Assembly (NCBI GenBank): GCA_937889655.1
Contig: CALBZG010000164.1
Span: 1 to 12,337, forward strand
Direction: 5' to 3'
DNA: 12,337 bases
Source: an uncultured Clostridia bacterium
GTDB lineage: Bacteria; Bacillota; Clostridia; Peptostreptococcales; Anaerovoracaceae
Of this stretch, positions 5,482 to 12,337 are shown one piece after another (position 1 is the first letter of the stretch; each line of letters starts with the position of its first letter). Made by a program: the position numbers and the translations under genes. The notes under the pieces were generated by a model. That model searched no databases. It saw only the letters and a list, made by a program, of their open reading frames with translations, and was not told the DNA's origin.

Positions 5482-7341
5482 TCAAGGTTTCTCTTTGATA
5501 TAAATCGAATTCAGGCCTATCCAATAATTGATCACATCATTCTGCGGATCCACATTGACCTCCGCGTTGTTGAATACGATCAAAACGCTCAATTCTGCAG
5601 TCTCGATTTTCATGCTCATATCTTCCAAGGATGCTTCCCGAGGTTCGTTCTGGCCCGGTGGATATTTTTCAGTGATCTTATCGATATAATCGTTCATATC
5701 CTGATCCAGGATCACGGCATCATCAAGCTTGATCCGCAATGCAGGGATCCCCGCTTTTGAGGTATCTATCCAGTAGATTTTATAATCTCCTCTATTCCCT
5801 TTTATTAGAACGGAACCGTCGCCTTTGCCGTATATATTCTGAGGATTGACAGCCCAATCATAGTCTGAAATCACAATCGGTTCAGATGGCAGATACAAAA
5901 ATGTGCCAATATAGCCTCCCGGTTCTGAAGGTTCAAACTCCGGCCAGGTTTTTTCAAAGCCAAGCTTTTCCTGGAACACGTCGTTTTGAGCCAAATCCTG
6001 GTCAAACCAATCCGGCAATTTTGCGCCTTCTGCATATGCGATAAATTCCACGGCATCCGTTATATCGATACGCACATCTTTTTCAGGTTCAACCGTCGCC
6101 GGCACCAGCTCTCCGTCCTTCAATATATTCTGGCTGGTCAGGATATTTTCCAGCCTGTCGATCTGTGCACGTACAGGCAATGAATAATAACCCGCCACCG
6201 GCAGAACAGCAAATATGGCCAAGGCGCAAGTGATGGCTACGATCGGTAAATGCGCCTTTGATTTATAAACTAGAAGCAATATTGAAGCAGACGCCGTAAG
6301 GATCAGCAAAAGACTAAAGGAATATTCTGCTGTTTTCAAGCCGGACGATCCCAATTGGACCACCAGAGACCAGGCTTCGAAAGCCAGAATGACCAGTGCG
6401 GCTATAGGGTAGATTTTCCGGTAAAATTTCGCCAATCCAGAGTCATTGCCAGTCACCATGATATGAAGCCAGAGACCTACGATAGCATACGTTGTAGCGA
6501 TGCTGGACAACCGGATAAATGATGATTCGCCCATTCCTGCCAGGATCGTCTTTATCGCCCAGGCAAGGAGGACCGCTGTCATAGCTAAAATGATTGGGAT
6601 AAGGATGTACACAAATAGGATTTCAATAAAACGGGGCTGCTTTTGGGCAATTTCTCTTTTAGGGTCTTCCTCTCCTTTTCGGAAATCAGGGAAATAGCCT
6701 ACGAACATGGTATAAACAATAAAGCCGGTCAAAGTAGCTATATACATATATACTTTCTCGCTCATATCGTTGTAGAGCAGCGCTTGAAAAGCTCCAGCAA
6801 CACCAGAGGCACCACCCATAATAACCATTCCGTAGAATAGCGATATAAAGAAGGCTTTGTGGGTCATAAACAAAGATCGAGCGAAGTCGGATTTTTCGGC
6901 CGGATAAGAAGCCAGCACAATGAAAGACAGTATGCTGATCAGCATGACTGCTATGACCCGGGCTACGGCAATGACAGAAACATAATCATAACGCGCTCCT
7001 GCTATTGCCGGCTCCTGTCCTCCGAAATAATACAGAGAGACAAAGGTGGCCACCACCGCAATAACACCAATCGCATTCGCAAGAAGAAATGCATTCTTCG
7101 TGTTATAACGGCTCTGGGCTGCTGTTATAATCGCAAGACTGAAGATGGCTCCCAAGGCAAATGACCAGTGCAGGCAATTGAACAAAAAGTTGTAAGGCTC
7201 CTGTTGAGGCCATTCCAATTGTATTCTTATGATCGTAACAACAGCAAAGCATAAAGCACTACCGATCGAAACGGGGAAGGTGCTAAAGGCTTTAATTGCT
7301 CCGGTAAATGCTTGCGTTACAGATCGTGTAAAGGCATTCAT
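5482..7341 (-). CDS. DUF4153-family polytopic membrane protein with soluble C-terminal domain
   Basis: A 619-residue protein. Residues about 20-390 hold around eleven hydrophobic helices (for example near 24-40, 50-75, 84-106, 121-146, 160-187, 197-218, 240-265, 279-297, 310-330, 343-362 and 369-390). Residues 391-619 form a hydrophilic, acidic domain with few Cys and many aromatic residues, probably outside the membrane. Length, helix layout and the YSFSLLLIL region agree with DUF4153 proteins, whose function is unknown. The start ATG at 7341 has AGGAGG (7349-7354) 7 nt upstream. It is the first gene of the DUF4153/ATPase/ZIP unit, with 17 nt to the ATPase, which suggests a role linked to cation transport such as a partner, sensor or permease; that link is inference. 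No convincing promoter was found upstream in 7355-7592. A wholly unrelated membrane family cannot be ruled out by eye. Confidence 0.8.
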   Translation of the reverse strand: MNAFTRSVTQAFTGAIKAFSTFPVSIGSALCFAVVTIIRIQLEWPQQEPYNFLFNCLHWSFALGAIFSLAIITAAQSRYNTKNAFLLANAIGVIAVVATFVSLYYFGGQEPAIAGARYDYVSVIAVARVIAVMLISILSFIVLASYPAEKSDFARSLFMTHKAFFISLFYGMVIMGGASGVAGAFQALLYNDMSEKVYMYIATLTGFIVYTMFVGYFPDFRKGEEDPKREIAQKQPRFIEILFVYILIPIILAMTAVLLAWAIKTILAGMGESSFIRLSSIATTYAIVGLWLHIMVTGNDSGLAKFYRKIYPIAALVILAFEAWSLVVQLGSSGLKTAEYSFSLLLILTASASILLLVYKSKAHLPIVAITCALAIFAVLPVAGYYSLPVRAQIDRLENILTSQNILKDGELVPATVEPEKDVRIDITDAVEFIAYAEGAKLPDWFDQDLAQNDVFQEKLGFEKTWPEFEPSEPGGYIGTFLYLPSEPIVISDYDWAVNPQNIYGKGDGSVLIKGNRGDYKIYWIDTSKAGIPALRIKLDDAVILDQDMNDYIDKITEKYPPGQNEPREASLEDMSMKIETAELSVLIVFNNAEVNVDPQNDVINYWIGLNSIYIKEKP

Positions 7342-7512
7342 AGTCAGACCTCCTGATTATCTTTAATTAAATTTTAAGGTTTATAACAATGGTTTAGCTA
7401 CCAACTCTTATAACTACTTATACACCAAACGGACATCGAACGCACAAAATATTTGAACTTGTTAAGATATGGTTTGATTAATCCACATTTTGATGTTACA
7501 CTTAAATACGAT

Positions 7513-7541
7513 CTGACAAGACACCTGTATATCAGTAAAAG
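7513..7541 (+). promoter_or_regulatory. Possible promoter of the MFS gene
   Basis: CTGACA (7513-7518) and TAAAAG (7536-7541) are separated by 17 nt, giving a leader of about 45 nt before 7593. Agreement is 5/6 and 4/6 with the sigma-A consensus. A second weaker pair (TTGAAC 7453-7458 and GATTAA 7476-7481) is also possible. The rest of the AT-rich divergent region 7342-7592 shows no RNA gene or clear operator. Confidence 0.4.
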
Positions 7542-7592
7542 TTATAAATCGAACATTTTACTTTAAACCTAGAAATACGAAAGAGGAAACAA

Positions 7593-8936
7593 ATGAGCAA
7601 TATTGCAAATAGGATCGATCGGCTGCCTTCAACACCACTCATGAAAAAAGTTCTTCTTCTGACGGGAATCGGCTGGACATTTGATGCTATGGATCAAGGG
7701 ATGGTATCAGGAGTCATGGCAGCCATAAGCGTTGATTGGGGGCTTTCAACTTCTCAGCTTGGTCTTATTGGAAGCGCTGGAATGCTGGGCATGGCTTTAG
7801 GCGCAGCACTTTCAGGTATGGCGGCTGATAGATGGGGTCGGCGCTTTGTGATCATGTGGACTTTGATCATCTATGGTGTTGCCAGCGGTTTATCCGGCTT
7901 TGCAGTAAACTATACAATGCTGTTGATACTTAGATTCTTGACCGGCTTCGGTCTGGGTGGAGAGCTTCCTGCGGCGGCAACCTTGGTGAGTGAATTCTCT
8001 CCTGCCCGTATCAGAGGGCGGAATGTAATAATCCTCGAAAGCTTTTGGGCATGGGGGTGGATCTTAGCAGCACTTGTCGCTTATTTGCTTATCCCTGTTT
8101 ACGGTTGGAGGACCGCCTTCTGGGTAGGTGCGTTACCTGCTTTATTCGCCGCCTATCTAAGAAAAGCCGTGCCGGAGTCGCCCCGTTTTCTTGAGTCCGC
8201 AGGGAAAAGCAAAGAAGCCGAAGCACTTGTAATAAAAATGGAGATGCAAGCCGGTGTAACATCTGCCTATGCGGCTGAAAACATGGCTGTGCTTAAAAAT
8301 GAAAAAATCGGCAGTATAACATTCGCCGAATTATGGTCAAAAAAATATATTAGAACGACTCTGGTTCTCTGGATCATTTGGTTTGGGATCAATTTCGGGT
8401 ATTACGGCTTTGTTTTATGGACTCCTACCTTGCTCATGGGTAAAGGCTTTGCATTGGTCAAGAGCTTCGAATTCACCCTGGTCATGTGTCTGGCTCAATT
8501 ACCGGGTTATTTCAGCGCGGCATATCTTGTTGAAAAAATTGGACGCAAGCCGGTGCTGGCGCTGTATTTTTTAGGGACTGCTTCAGCTGCATGGCTCTTC
8601 GGTCATGGTGAGAGCGTCAACGAAGTCATCTTTTATGGTTGTTTATTATATTTTTTCAGTCTTGGAACATGGGGATGCGTTTATGCTTATACTCCGGAGA
8701 TGTATCCGACGATCGCAAGAGCCACAGGGGTGGGCTGGGCATCTGCATTTGGTCGTGTAGGGGCATTCATAGCGCCTTTCATCGTACCGGTGATTTACAA
8801 CGCCTATGGCAAGGATTCTGGATATACCTATGTTTTTGTTATGTTGACAGCGGTTTTTGCTGTAGTGGCTATCGTTGTTGCATTTTTCGGGCAGGAAACA
8901 AAAGGTCGTTCTTTGGAAGAAATATCCGGATCATAG
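7593..8936 (+). CDS. MFS transporter, NiaP/YceI-like
   Basis: A 447-residue, twelve-helix major facilitator protein of the inner membrane. Diagnostic motifs are the charged TM1 segment FDAMD (30-34), the loop 2-3 A-motif ADRWGRR (78-84), GLGGELP in TM4, PESPR (194-198) before the central loop, the mirrored A-motif VEKIGRK (313-319), the PEMYPTIARATG region, and the closing ETKGRSLEE. Several stretches (SFEFTLVMCLAQLPGYFSAA, VYAYTPEMYP) are close to those I recall for Bacillus YceI/NiaP, a niacin (nicotinate) importer; related proteins carry other aromatic or organic acids and sugars. Nicotinate is thus the leading but unproven substrate. The start is ATG at 7593 after AGAGGAAA. The gene stands alone, divergent from the DUF4153 operon, with no NAD-salvage gene adjacent. 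It converges on the diguanylate cyclase gene with only 21 nt between and no terminator visible there. Confidence 0.9.
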   Translation: MSNIANRIDRLPSTPLMKKVLLLTGIGWTFDAMDQGMVSGVMAAISVDWGLSTSQLGLIGSAGMLGMALGAALSGMAADRWGRRFVIMWTLIIYGVASGLSGFAVNYTMLLILRFLTGFGLGGELPAAATLVSEFSPARIRGRNVIILESFWAWGWILAALVAYLLIPVYGWRTAFWVGALPALFAAYLRKAVPESPRFLESAGKSKEAEALVIKMEMQAGVTSAYAAENMAVLKNEKIGSITFAELWSKKYIRTTLVLWIIWFGINFGYYGFVLWTPTLLMGKGFALVKSFEFTLVMCLAQLPGYFSAAYLVEKIGRKPVLALYFLGTASAAWLFGHGESVNEVIFYGCLLYFFSLGTWGCVYAYTPEMYPTIARATGVGWASAFGRVGAFIAPFIVPVIYNAYGKDSGYTYVFVMLTAVFAVVAIVVAFFGQETKGRSLEEISGS

Positions 8937-8957
8937 ATTTCGCTGCTGTCTTTTCCA

Positions 8958-9854
8958 TCATTCGCAGGTCACCTTATTTCTTCCTTCGGACTTGCTTCTA
9001 TAGAGCAAAGCGTCCGCTCTATTGATAACCGAATCGATAGTGTCTTCAGGCTGGAAAAGTGTGGATCCGATGGAAATTGTGACTTTCAAGGACTCTTCTC
9101 CCTTTTTTAGTGATGCTCTTTCAATCAGTGCTCTCAACTTTTCCGAAACATTGCACAGGTCCTCAAGATCCACACCGGAAAATGCCGCTAAAAATTCCTC
9201 TCCGCCCCACCGGCCGATCAGATCATTGCTCCTCACAACGCCTCTGAAGGTTTTTGCAACCATTTTCAGGACTTCATCCCCTACATCATGGCCATAATTG
9301 TCGTTAAAATCTTTAAACTTGTCGATATCCATAAAAGCTACACCAAATGGAATGCCAAGAGTAAAATACTCGTTCATTTTTGACCTCAGAAACGATTCGA
9401 TATAACGTCTGTTCGGTAGGTTGGTGAGAGGGTCATTCAATGCAAGATCCTTCAGTTTTTCAATCTCTTTAATGATGCCCTGCTGTTCCGTCTCGTCCCT
9501 GAATACTTCAATTGCGCCAACCGTCTTTCCATTGTCGATGATAGCGATCGTGCGGATGGATACCGGGATCCGATGTCCCTGTTTATGGTGAAGATAAACC
9601 GACGCTTCACGCATCTGGCCATCTTCCATAGTTTTATGTAGAGGGCAGCCCTTCAGGCATAATTCTTCACCTTCATCATTGACATGGTTCAAAATGTGGT
9701 TATAGCAGAAATTGTTCAGAACTTCTGAGGATGTAAAGCCCGTGATCCTCTCTGCACCTTTGTTCCAGAATGTGATCCTCCTGTCTTTATCGACAAAATA
9801 GACCCCTTCATATATGTTTTGCAATAAGCTTTTATAGAATTCTTCTCCGTTCAT
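8958..9854 (-). CDS. PAS-GGDEF diguanylate cyclase
   Basis: A 298-residue soluble signalling protein predicted to make cyclic di-GMP from two GTP. Residues about 5-125 are a PAS sensor domain (ITFWNKGAERITGF; closing FRDETEQQ). A short helix with EIEKLKDLALNDPLTNLPNRR leads into the GGDEF domain (about 138-298). The active-site loop G217-G-E-E-F221 is intact, with substrate-binding D176 and N185-type residues in FMDIDKFKDFNDNYGHD. The product-inhibition I-site RSND (208-211) lies exactly five residues before GGEEF, so feedback control is expected. The PAS domain contains C50, C66 and C70 in a C-x3-C-P arrangement, which might bind metal, an Fe-S cluster or another cofactor. There is no membrane segment. 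The start ATG at 9854 has AGGAG about 7 nt upstream. It follows uvsE by 36 nt on the same strand and is probably co-transcribed with it. Confidence 0.94.
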   Translation of the reverse strand: MNGEEFYKSLLQNIYEGVYFVDKDRRITFWNKGAERITGFTSSEVLNNFCYNHILNHVNDEGEELCLKGCPLHKTMEDGQMREASVYLHHKQGHRIPVSIRTIAIIDNGKTVGAIEVFRDETEQQGIIKEIEKLKDLALNDPLTNLPNRRYIESFLRSKMNEYFTLGIPFGVAFMDIDKFKDFNDNYGHDVGDEVLKMVAKTFRGVVRSNDLIGRWGGEEFLAAFSGVDLEDLCNVSEKLRALIERASLKKGEESLKVTISIGSTLFQPEDTIDSVINRADALLYRSKSEGRNKVTCE

Positions 9855-9890
9855 GCTTGAGCTCCTTGTTTTATCTGCACTTTTACCATA

Positions 9891-11150
9891 TTAATAAACA
9901 AAATAATAAGAATCCAGCAAATAGTCTTGCTTATACTTGATTGCCATTTTGTGCAAAAATCTCTTAACTGCTTTCATGGACCGATCACTTACATCCCGGT
10001 TTTCTACATGCTGCAGAAATGATTTTTTTTCTTTTTCATCAGCCAGATTTTTAAAATATCCCCAAACGTGCATTGCAGAGTTCAGAAAATTGCCAGGGTC
10101 CGCTTTCTTATCCAGGGCTGCCTCGATCAAATTGTAGAAATCTATGACTGGAATGAACTGATCGTCGCGGAAAAGAGCCCGAATTTCTAAATAGATTTCC
10201 TGTGAATTTTCGAGAATTTTATACTTATATCTGCCCCACTCTGTTTCTATCCTGGTGCGTTTTACATCCTGACGAGTGCAGTTAATACATTTCAAGGCTG
10301 AAATATTTTTATCCTTGACCTCCAGCATAATGTCCAGATCTTCTCTCTCCAGAGCTTCATAAAATTCAATGAAATGATTTATTCTTATACTATCAGAATG
10401 GGCTCCCGGTTTTTTGCCGGGGTTTTGTTGAGAATAGTGCACCTTCTGCATGCCATCCTTCTCAGTCCAAGTTTCCCTGCATTGTTCTATCCAATAGCTG
10501 TCCGTCTTAGTATGATCATACGGGTTGACGGCATTGTGAAGATTGTCATAAACCACCGGTATTTTCAGGTCCTTCCCGATCTTAAGCACATCCTGGATAT
10601 TATATGATTTCTCGTCATTTTCGATCACAAGACGATTTTTGATCGATGAAGCCAGCTTATCATAATTCCGTGAAAATCGACCGATAGCATCCTCTTTATC
10701 GTTATAGATGCCGCCTATATGCAAAATGATCTTATTCCCACAATCAACACCCAGGCTGTTCAATACGCGATCGTGATAAATAAGGTCCTCGATTGCCCTG
10801 CTGACCACATCTTCATTATTAGAGTTGATAACGGTGTACTGTCCCGGATGCATGGATACCCGCAACCCATTCGCTATTATTTTACTACCCAGAGATTTGA
10901 AACGAGAGCCGAAGATTTCCCACCAGACCAGCTTATTGACATGATTTGAGCCGAAGGGAATAATATCTGAACTAATTCTAAAAAGCTTGATTTCATTCTT
11001 AATATTATAATCGATGATGTTTTCCAGAGCATTCAAATTATGATCGATGATTCTGGTCAAATTATCTTCTGAAGCGTTTTTTAATATGCAGCTTTTCAAC
11101 TCAGTATCTGGCACACCCGCTGTAAGACAAGCATATCCAATCTTCATCAT
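9891..11150 (-). CDS. uvsE: UV-damage endonuclease UvsE with DUF1722-like C-terminal domain
   Basis: A 419-residue DNA repair enzyme. Residues 1-290 form the UvdE TIM barrel, which nicks DNA 5' to UV photoproducts using a divalent-metal cluster. The expected ligands and active-site residues are all in place: Y6, H70, H101 and Y105 (MHPGQYTV), H144, E177, D202 and H205 (YDNLHN), K236 and H238, H251, E277. Typical bacterial UvsE is near 300-320 residues; here about 100 more follow. That tail (about 310-419), with MHVWGYFKNLADEKEKKSF and RFLHKMAIKYKQDYLLDSYYF, resembles DUF1722 (the YbgA-type domain), an assignment made by eye. Two ATGs (11150 and 11147) follow AGGGG (11156-11160); either may be used. 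A strong minus-strand promoter lies at 11233-11262. No canonical LexA box was found, so SOS control is not supported. The downstream diguanylate cyclase gene is probably in the same transcript. Confidence 0.94.
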   Translation of the reverse strand: MMKIGYACLTAGVPDTELKSCILKNASEDNLTRIIDHNLNALENIIDYNIKNEIKLFRISSDIIPFGSNHVNKLVWWEIFGSRFKSLGSKIIANGLRVSMHPGQYTVINSNNEDVVSRAIEDLIYHDRVLNSLGVDCGNKIILHIGGIYNDKEDAIGRFSRNYDKLASSIKNRLVIENDEKSYNIQDVLKIGKDLKIPVVYDNLHNAVNPYDHTKTDSYWIEQCRETWTEKDGMQKVHYSQQNPGKKPGAHSDSIRINHFIEFYEALEREDLDIMLEVKDKNISALKCINCTRQDVKRTRIETEWGRYKYKILENSQEIYLEIRALFRDDQFIPVIDFYNLIEAALDKKADPGNFLNSAMHVWGYFKNLADEKEKKSFLQHVENRDVSDRSMKAVKRFLHKMAIKYKQDYLLDSYYFVY

Positions 11151-11232
11151 TTCAACCCCTTAATGCAGAATTTGTTCTATTGAAAGTTTCGCTAACAGTT
11201 TGTTGATACCGGCTTTCGCGATATTGAATTAA

Positions 11233-11262
11233 ATAATACCATAAGTCAGCAGATTAAGTCAA
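11233..11262 (-). promoter_or_regulatory. Promoter of uvsE
   Basis: On the minus strand, TTGACT (11257-11262), an 18-nt spacer and an extended -10 TGgTATTAT (hexamer 11233-11238) give 5/6 matches at both boxes. The predicted leader is about 75 nt. Confidence 0.65.
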
Positions 11263-11307
11263 AGGAGTCCCGACAAGTCATTTATTTTAATTTTCTGACA
11301 GTTGTGG

Positions 11308-11336
11308 TTGACAAAAAAATACCTCCATTGTAACAT
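11308..11336 (+). promoter_or_regulatory. Promoter of the SDR gene
   Basis: A perfect TTGACA (11308-11313), a 17-nt spacer and TAACAT (11331-11336). It is divergent from the uvsE promoter, whose -35 lies about 45 bp away. An imperfect copy, CTGACA (11295-11300), precedes it. Confidence 0.6.
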
Positions 11337-11386
11337 TAATTAAGCATTTTTATTTATTTGAATTAGACTGTAAAAAGGAGGAAGCC

Positions 11387-12151
11387 ATGAAGCTACAAGG
11401 GAAAAATGCCATAGTAACCGGCGCCAGTTCAGGTATGGGACGTGAAATAGCGTATTATTTTGCATTGGAAGGCGCGAATGTTCTTGCTGTAGCGCGCAGA
11501 GCAGACAGACTGAATGATCTCGTGGAGCAAACCAAGGATTTTAAAGGAAAAATCATCGCATATTCGGCTGATTTGGCTGACAAAGACAACGTCGAAGCCA
11601 TGGTGGATGAAGCTTTAAAGGTATTTGGAGGACTGGATATCCTGGTCAATAACGCAGGCATTATGGACGATATGAGCGGTGTCGGAGATGTCAGTGACGA
11701 AATGTTTGACAAAGTATTCAACATCAATGTTAAAGCCGCCTTATACGCCATGAGGAAATCCGTCAAATATTTTGAGACTTCCGGCGGCGGCTCGATAATC
11801 AACATCGCTTCAGTCGGCGGTTTTCGCGGAGGTGTCGCCGGCGCAACATATATCGCCAGCAAGCATGCAGTGGTTGGTTTAACAAAAAACACCGCTTTCA
11901 TGTATGCCATGAAAAATATCAGATGCAACGCTATTTGTCCCGGAGGTATTAAAACAGAGATCGGAAGCGGAGAATATATGCAGCACATCAATCAGGAGGG
12001 CGCTGCTCGAACGGGTATCGGGCTGATCCTGAATCCCCGGTATGGCGAGCCTGCTGAAATAGCCAAGGTCGCAGTTTTTCTCGCCAGCGATGACGCTTCT
12101 CTCATAAACGGACAATGCATCGCTGTGGATGCCGGTTGGACCGCTTATTAG
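11387..12151 (+). CDS. Short-chain dehydrogenase/reductase (SDR family)
   Basis: A 254-residue classical SDR, an NAD(P)H-dependent cytoplasmic oxidoreductase with a Rossmann fold. The cofactor loop is TGASSGMG (11-18), followed by R37-R38 at the end of strand 2, which favours NADP(H). The structural NNAG (88-91) and N114 (FNINVKA) are present. The catalytic set is S142 (NIASVGG) and Y155-x3-K159 (YIASK). PGGIKT (185-190) and the terminal INGQCIAVDAGW are standard for the family. Close SDRs reduce keto groups of acyl chains, sugars, steroids or polyols; substrate cannot be called from sequence. The start ATG at 11387 has AAGGAGG 5 nt upstream. It has its own promoter (11308-11336) and its own terminator (12180-12214), so it is probably monocistronic. 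Neighbouring genes give no pathway clue. Confidence 0.95.
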   Translation: MKLQGKNAIVTGASSGMGREIAYYFALEGANVLAVARRADRLNDLVEQTKDFKGKIIAYSADLADKDNVEAMVDEALKVFGGLDILVNNAGIMDDMSGVGDVSDEMFDKVFNINVKAALYAMRKSVKYFETSGGGSIINIASVGGFRGGVAGATYIASKHAVVGLTKNTAFMYAMKNIRCNAICPGGIKTEIGSGEYMQHINQEGAARTGIGLILNPRYGEPAEIAKVAVFLASDDASLINGQCIAVDAGWTAY

Positions 12152-12179
12152 TTAATATTACAGTTCCTGATGCATCTAA

Positions 12180-12214
12180 AAATCGGGCTGCGTCATTTAT
12201 GACGAGCCCGATTT
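12180..12214. terminator. Strong, apparently bidirectional terminator
   Basis: AAATCGGGCT (12180-12189) pairs perfectly with AGCCCGATTT (12205-12214). After one bulged G (12190), CGTCA pairs with TGACG (12191-12195 with 12200-12204) around a TTTA loop. On the plus strand a U-rich tail (TTTCTATTTCTT) follows; on the minus strand a run of five T follows. It ends the SDR message and probably also the leftward gene entering from the right edge. Confidence 0.88.
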
Positions 12215-12336
12215 CTATTTCTTCCGTTGTAAAAAGATTGTCTTGTTGGTTTGCTTGCGGGTTTGCTTGCCGGCTGGGATGCTTCGATAGCTTGTGAATT
12301 ATTAAGCATCGGATACGGATTATCAATAACCTCATT
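12193..12336 (-). CDS. C-terminal tail of an unknown leftward gene (partial)
   Basis: A minus-strand frame is open from the right edge to a TGA at 12193-12195 (47 residues). It begins NEVIDNPYPM, continues through a PASKPASKP repeat and ends in a basic tail, NGRNRNRARHK. The composition (Pro, Ser, Asn, Lys, Arg) suits a disordered C-terminal tail, and codon choice looks natural. Against it, the stop lies in the loop of the terminator hairpin, which is tight for a real gene. A competing minus-strand frame (12102-12335) continues antisense into the SDR gene and seems less likely. The family cannot be recognised. Confidence 0.4.
   Translation of the reverse strand, partial: NEVIDNPYPMLNNSQAIEASQPASKPASKPTRQSFYNGRNRNRARHK
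12248..12270. repeat. Short tandem direct repeat
   Basis: GGTTTGCTTGC occurs twice (12248-12258 and 12260-12270) with a 12-bp period. On the minus strand it encodes the PASK repeat of the partial tail gene, and the period being a multiple of three fits a coding repeat. Confidence 0.6.
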
Positions 12337-12337
12337 G

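Noticed and set aside
5465..5524. 20-codon N-terminal extension of the ATPase
   Set aside because: It overlaps the end of the DUF4153 gene, while a perfect AGGAGG sits 6 nt before the ATG at 5464.
8639..9025. 128-codon plus-strand frame across the MFS/GGDEF junction
   Set aside because: It is an out-of-frame shadow of the MFS gene running into antisense of the cyclase; its Cys/Arg-rich composition is not protein-like.
11167..11178. AGAATTTGTTCT palindrome before uvsE, considered as a LexA box
   Set aside because: It does not fit the Gram-positive CGAAC-N4-GTTC pattern and has only 4-bp arms, so SOS control is unsupported.
11455..11991. 178-codon minus-strand frame inside the SDR gene
   Set aside because: It is antisense to a protein with every SDR motif intact and has no ribosome binding site or recognisable domain.
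12102..12335. 77-codon minus-strand frame over the terminator
   Set aside because: It runs through the terminator and antisense into the SDR gene; the alternative frame ending at 12193 looks more natural.

Overview
The window looks like chromosomal DNA of a low-to-moderate G+C Gram-positive bacterium, probably a clostridial-type Firmicute. The grounds are strong AGGAGG-type ribosome binding sites, TTG starts, sigma-A-like promoters, U-tailed terminators and the gene families present (HxlR regulator, small cold-shock protein, DUF4153, NiaP-like MFS, UvsE). There is no rRNA, tRNA, CRISPR array, insertion sequence or phage gene. The genus cannot be fixed from this sequence.

Left part (1-1550). 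The left edge holds what looks like the first 14 codons of a leftward DUF554-type membrane protein. An HxlR-family regulator follows, with a dyad lying over its own promoter. Next is a cold-shock protein gene whose roughly 120-nt leader contains a terminator-like hairpin, a possible six-codon leader peptide and a second hairpin around the ribosome binding site. A good terminator closes it. Beyond it, on the minus strand, lies a 100-residue charged helical (LEA/apolipoprotein-like) protein.

Centre (1690-7341, all minus strand). A two-domain iron-sulfur protein (Fer4_19-like plus CDGSH) sits downstream of a tight three-gene unit, which reads right to left: a DUF4153 membrane protein, an MgtA-like P-type ATPase and a ZIP-family metal permease. 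The gaps are 17 nt and a 4-nt ATGA overlap, so this is very likely one operon for divalent cation handling. The ATPase has GEGIND at the hinge, and the ZIP protein lacks the usual HN metal ligands.

Right part (7590-12337). Divergent from the operon is a NiaP/YceI-like MFS transporter. It converges on a minus-strand pair: UV-damage endonuclease UvsE, carrying an extra DUF1722-like C-terminal domain, followed by a PAS-GGDEF diguanylate cyclase. A divergent SDR oxidoreductase with a clear promoter ends at a strong, apparently bidirectional terminator. From the right edge, the tail of another minus-strand gene probably runs into the same terminator.

No large unknown system is obvious. The best candidates for follow-up are the DUF4153/P-ATPase/ZIP operon, the layered RNA structure in the cold-shock leader, and the UvsE-DUF1722-like fusion next to a c-di-GMP synthase.
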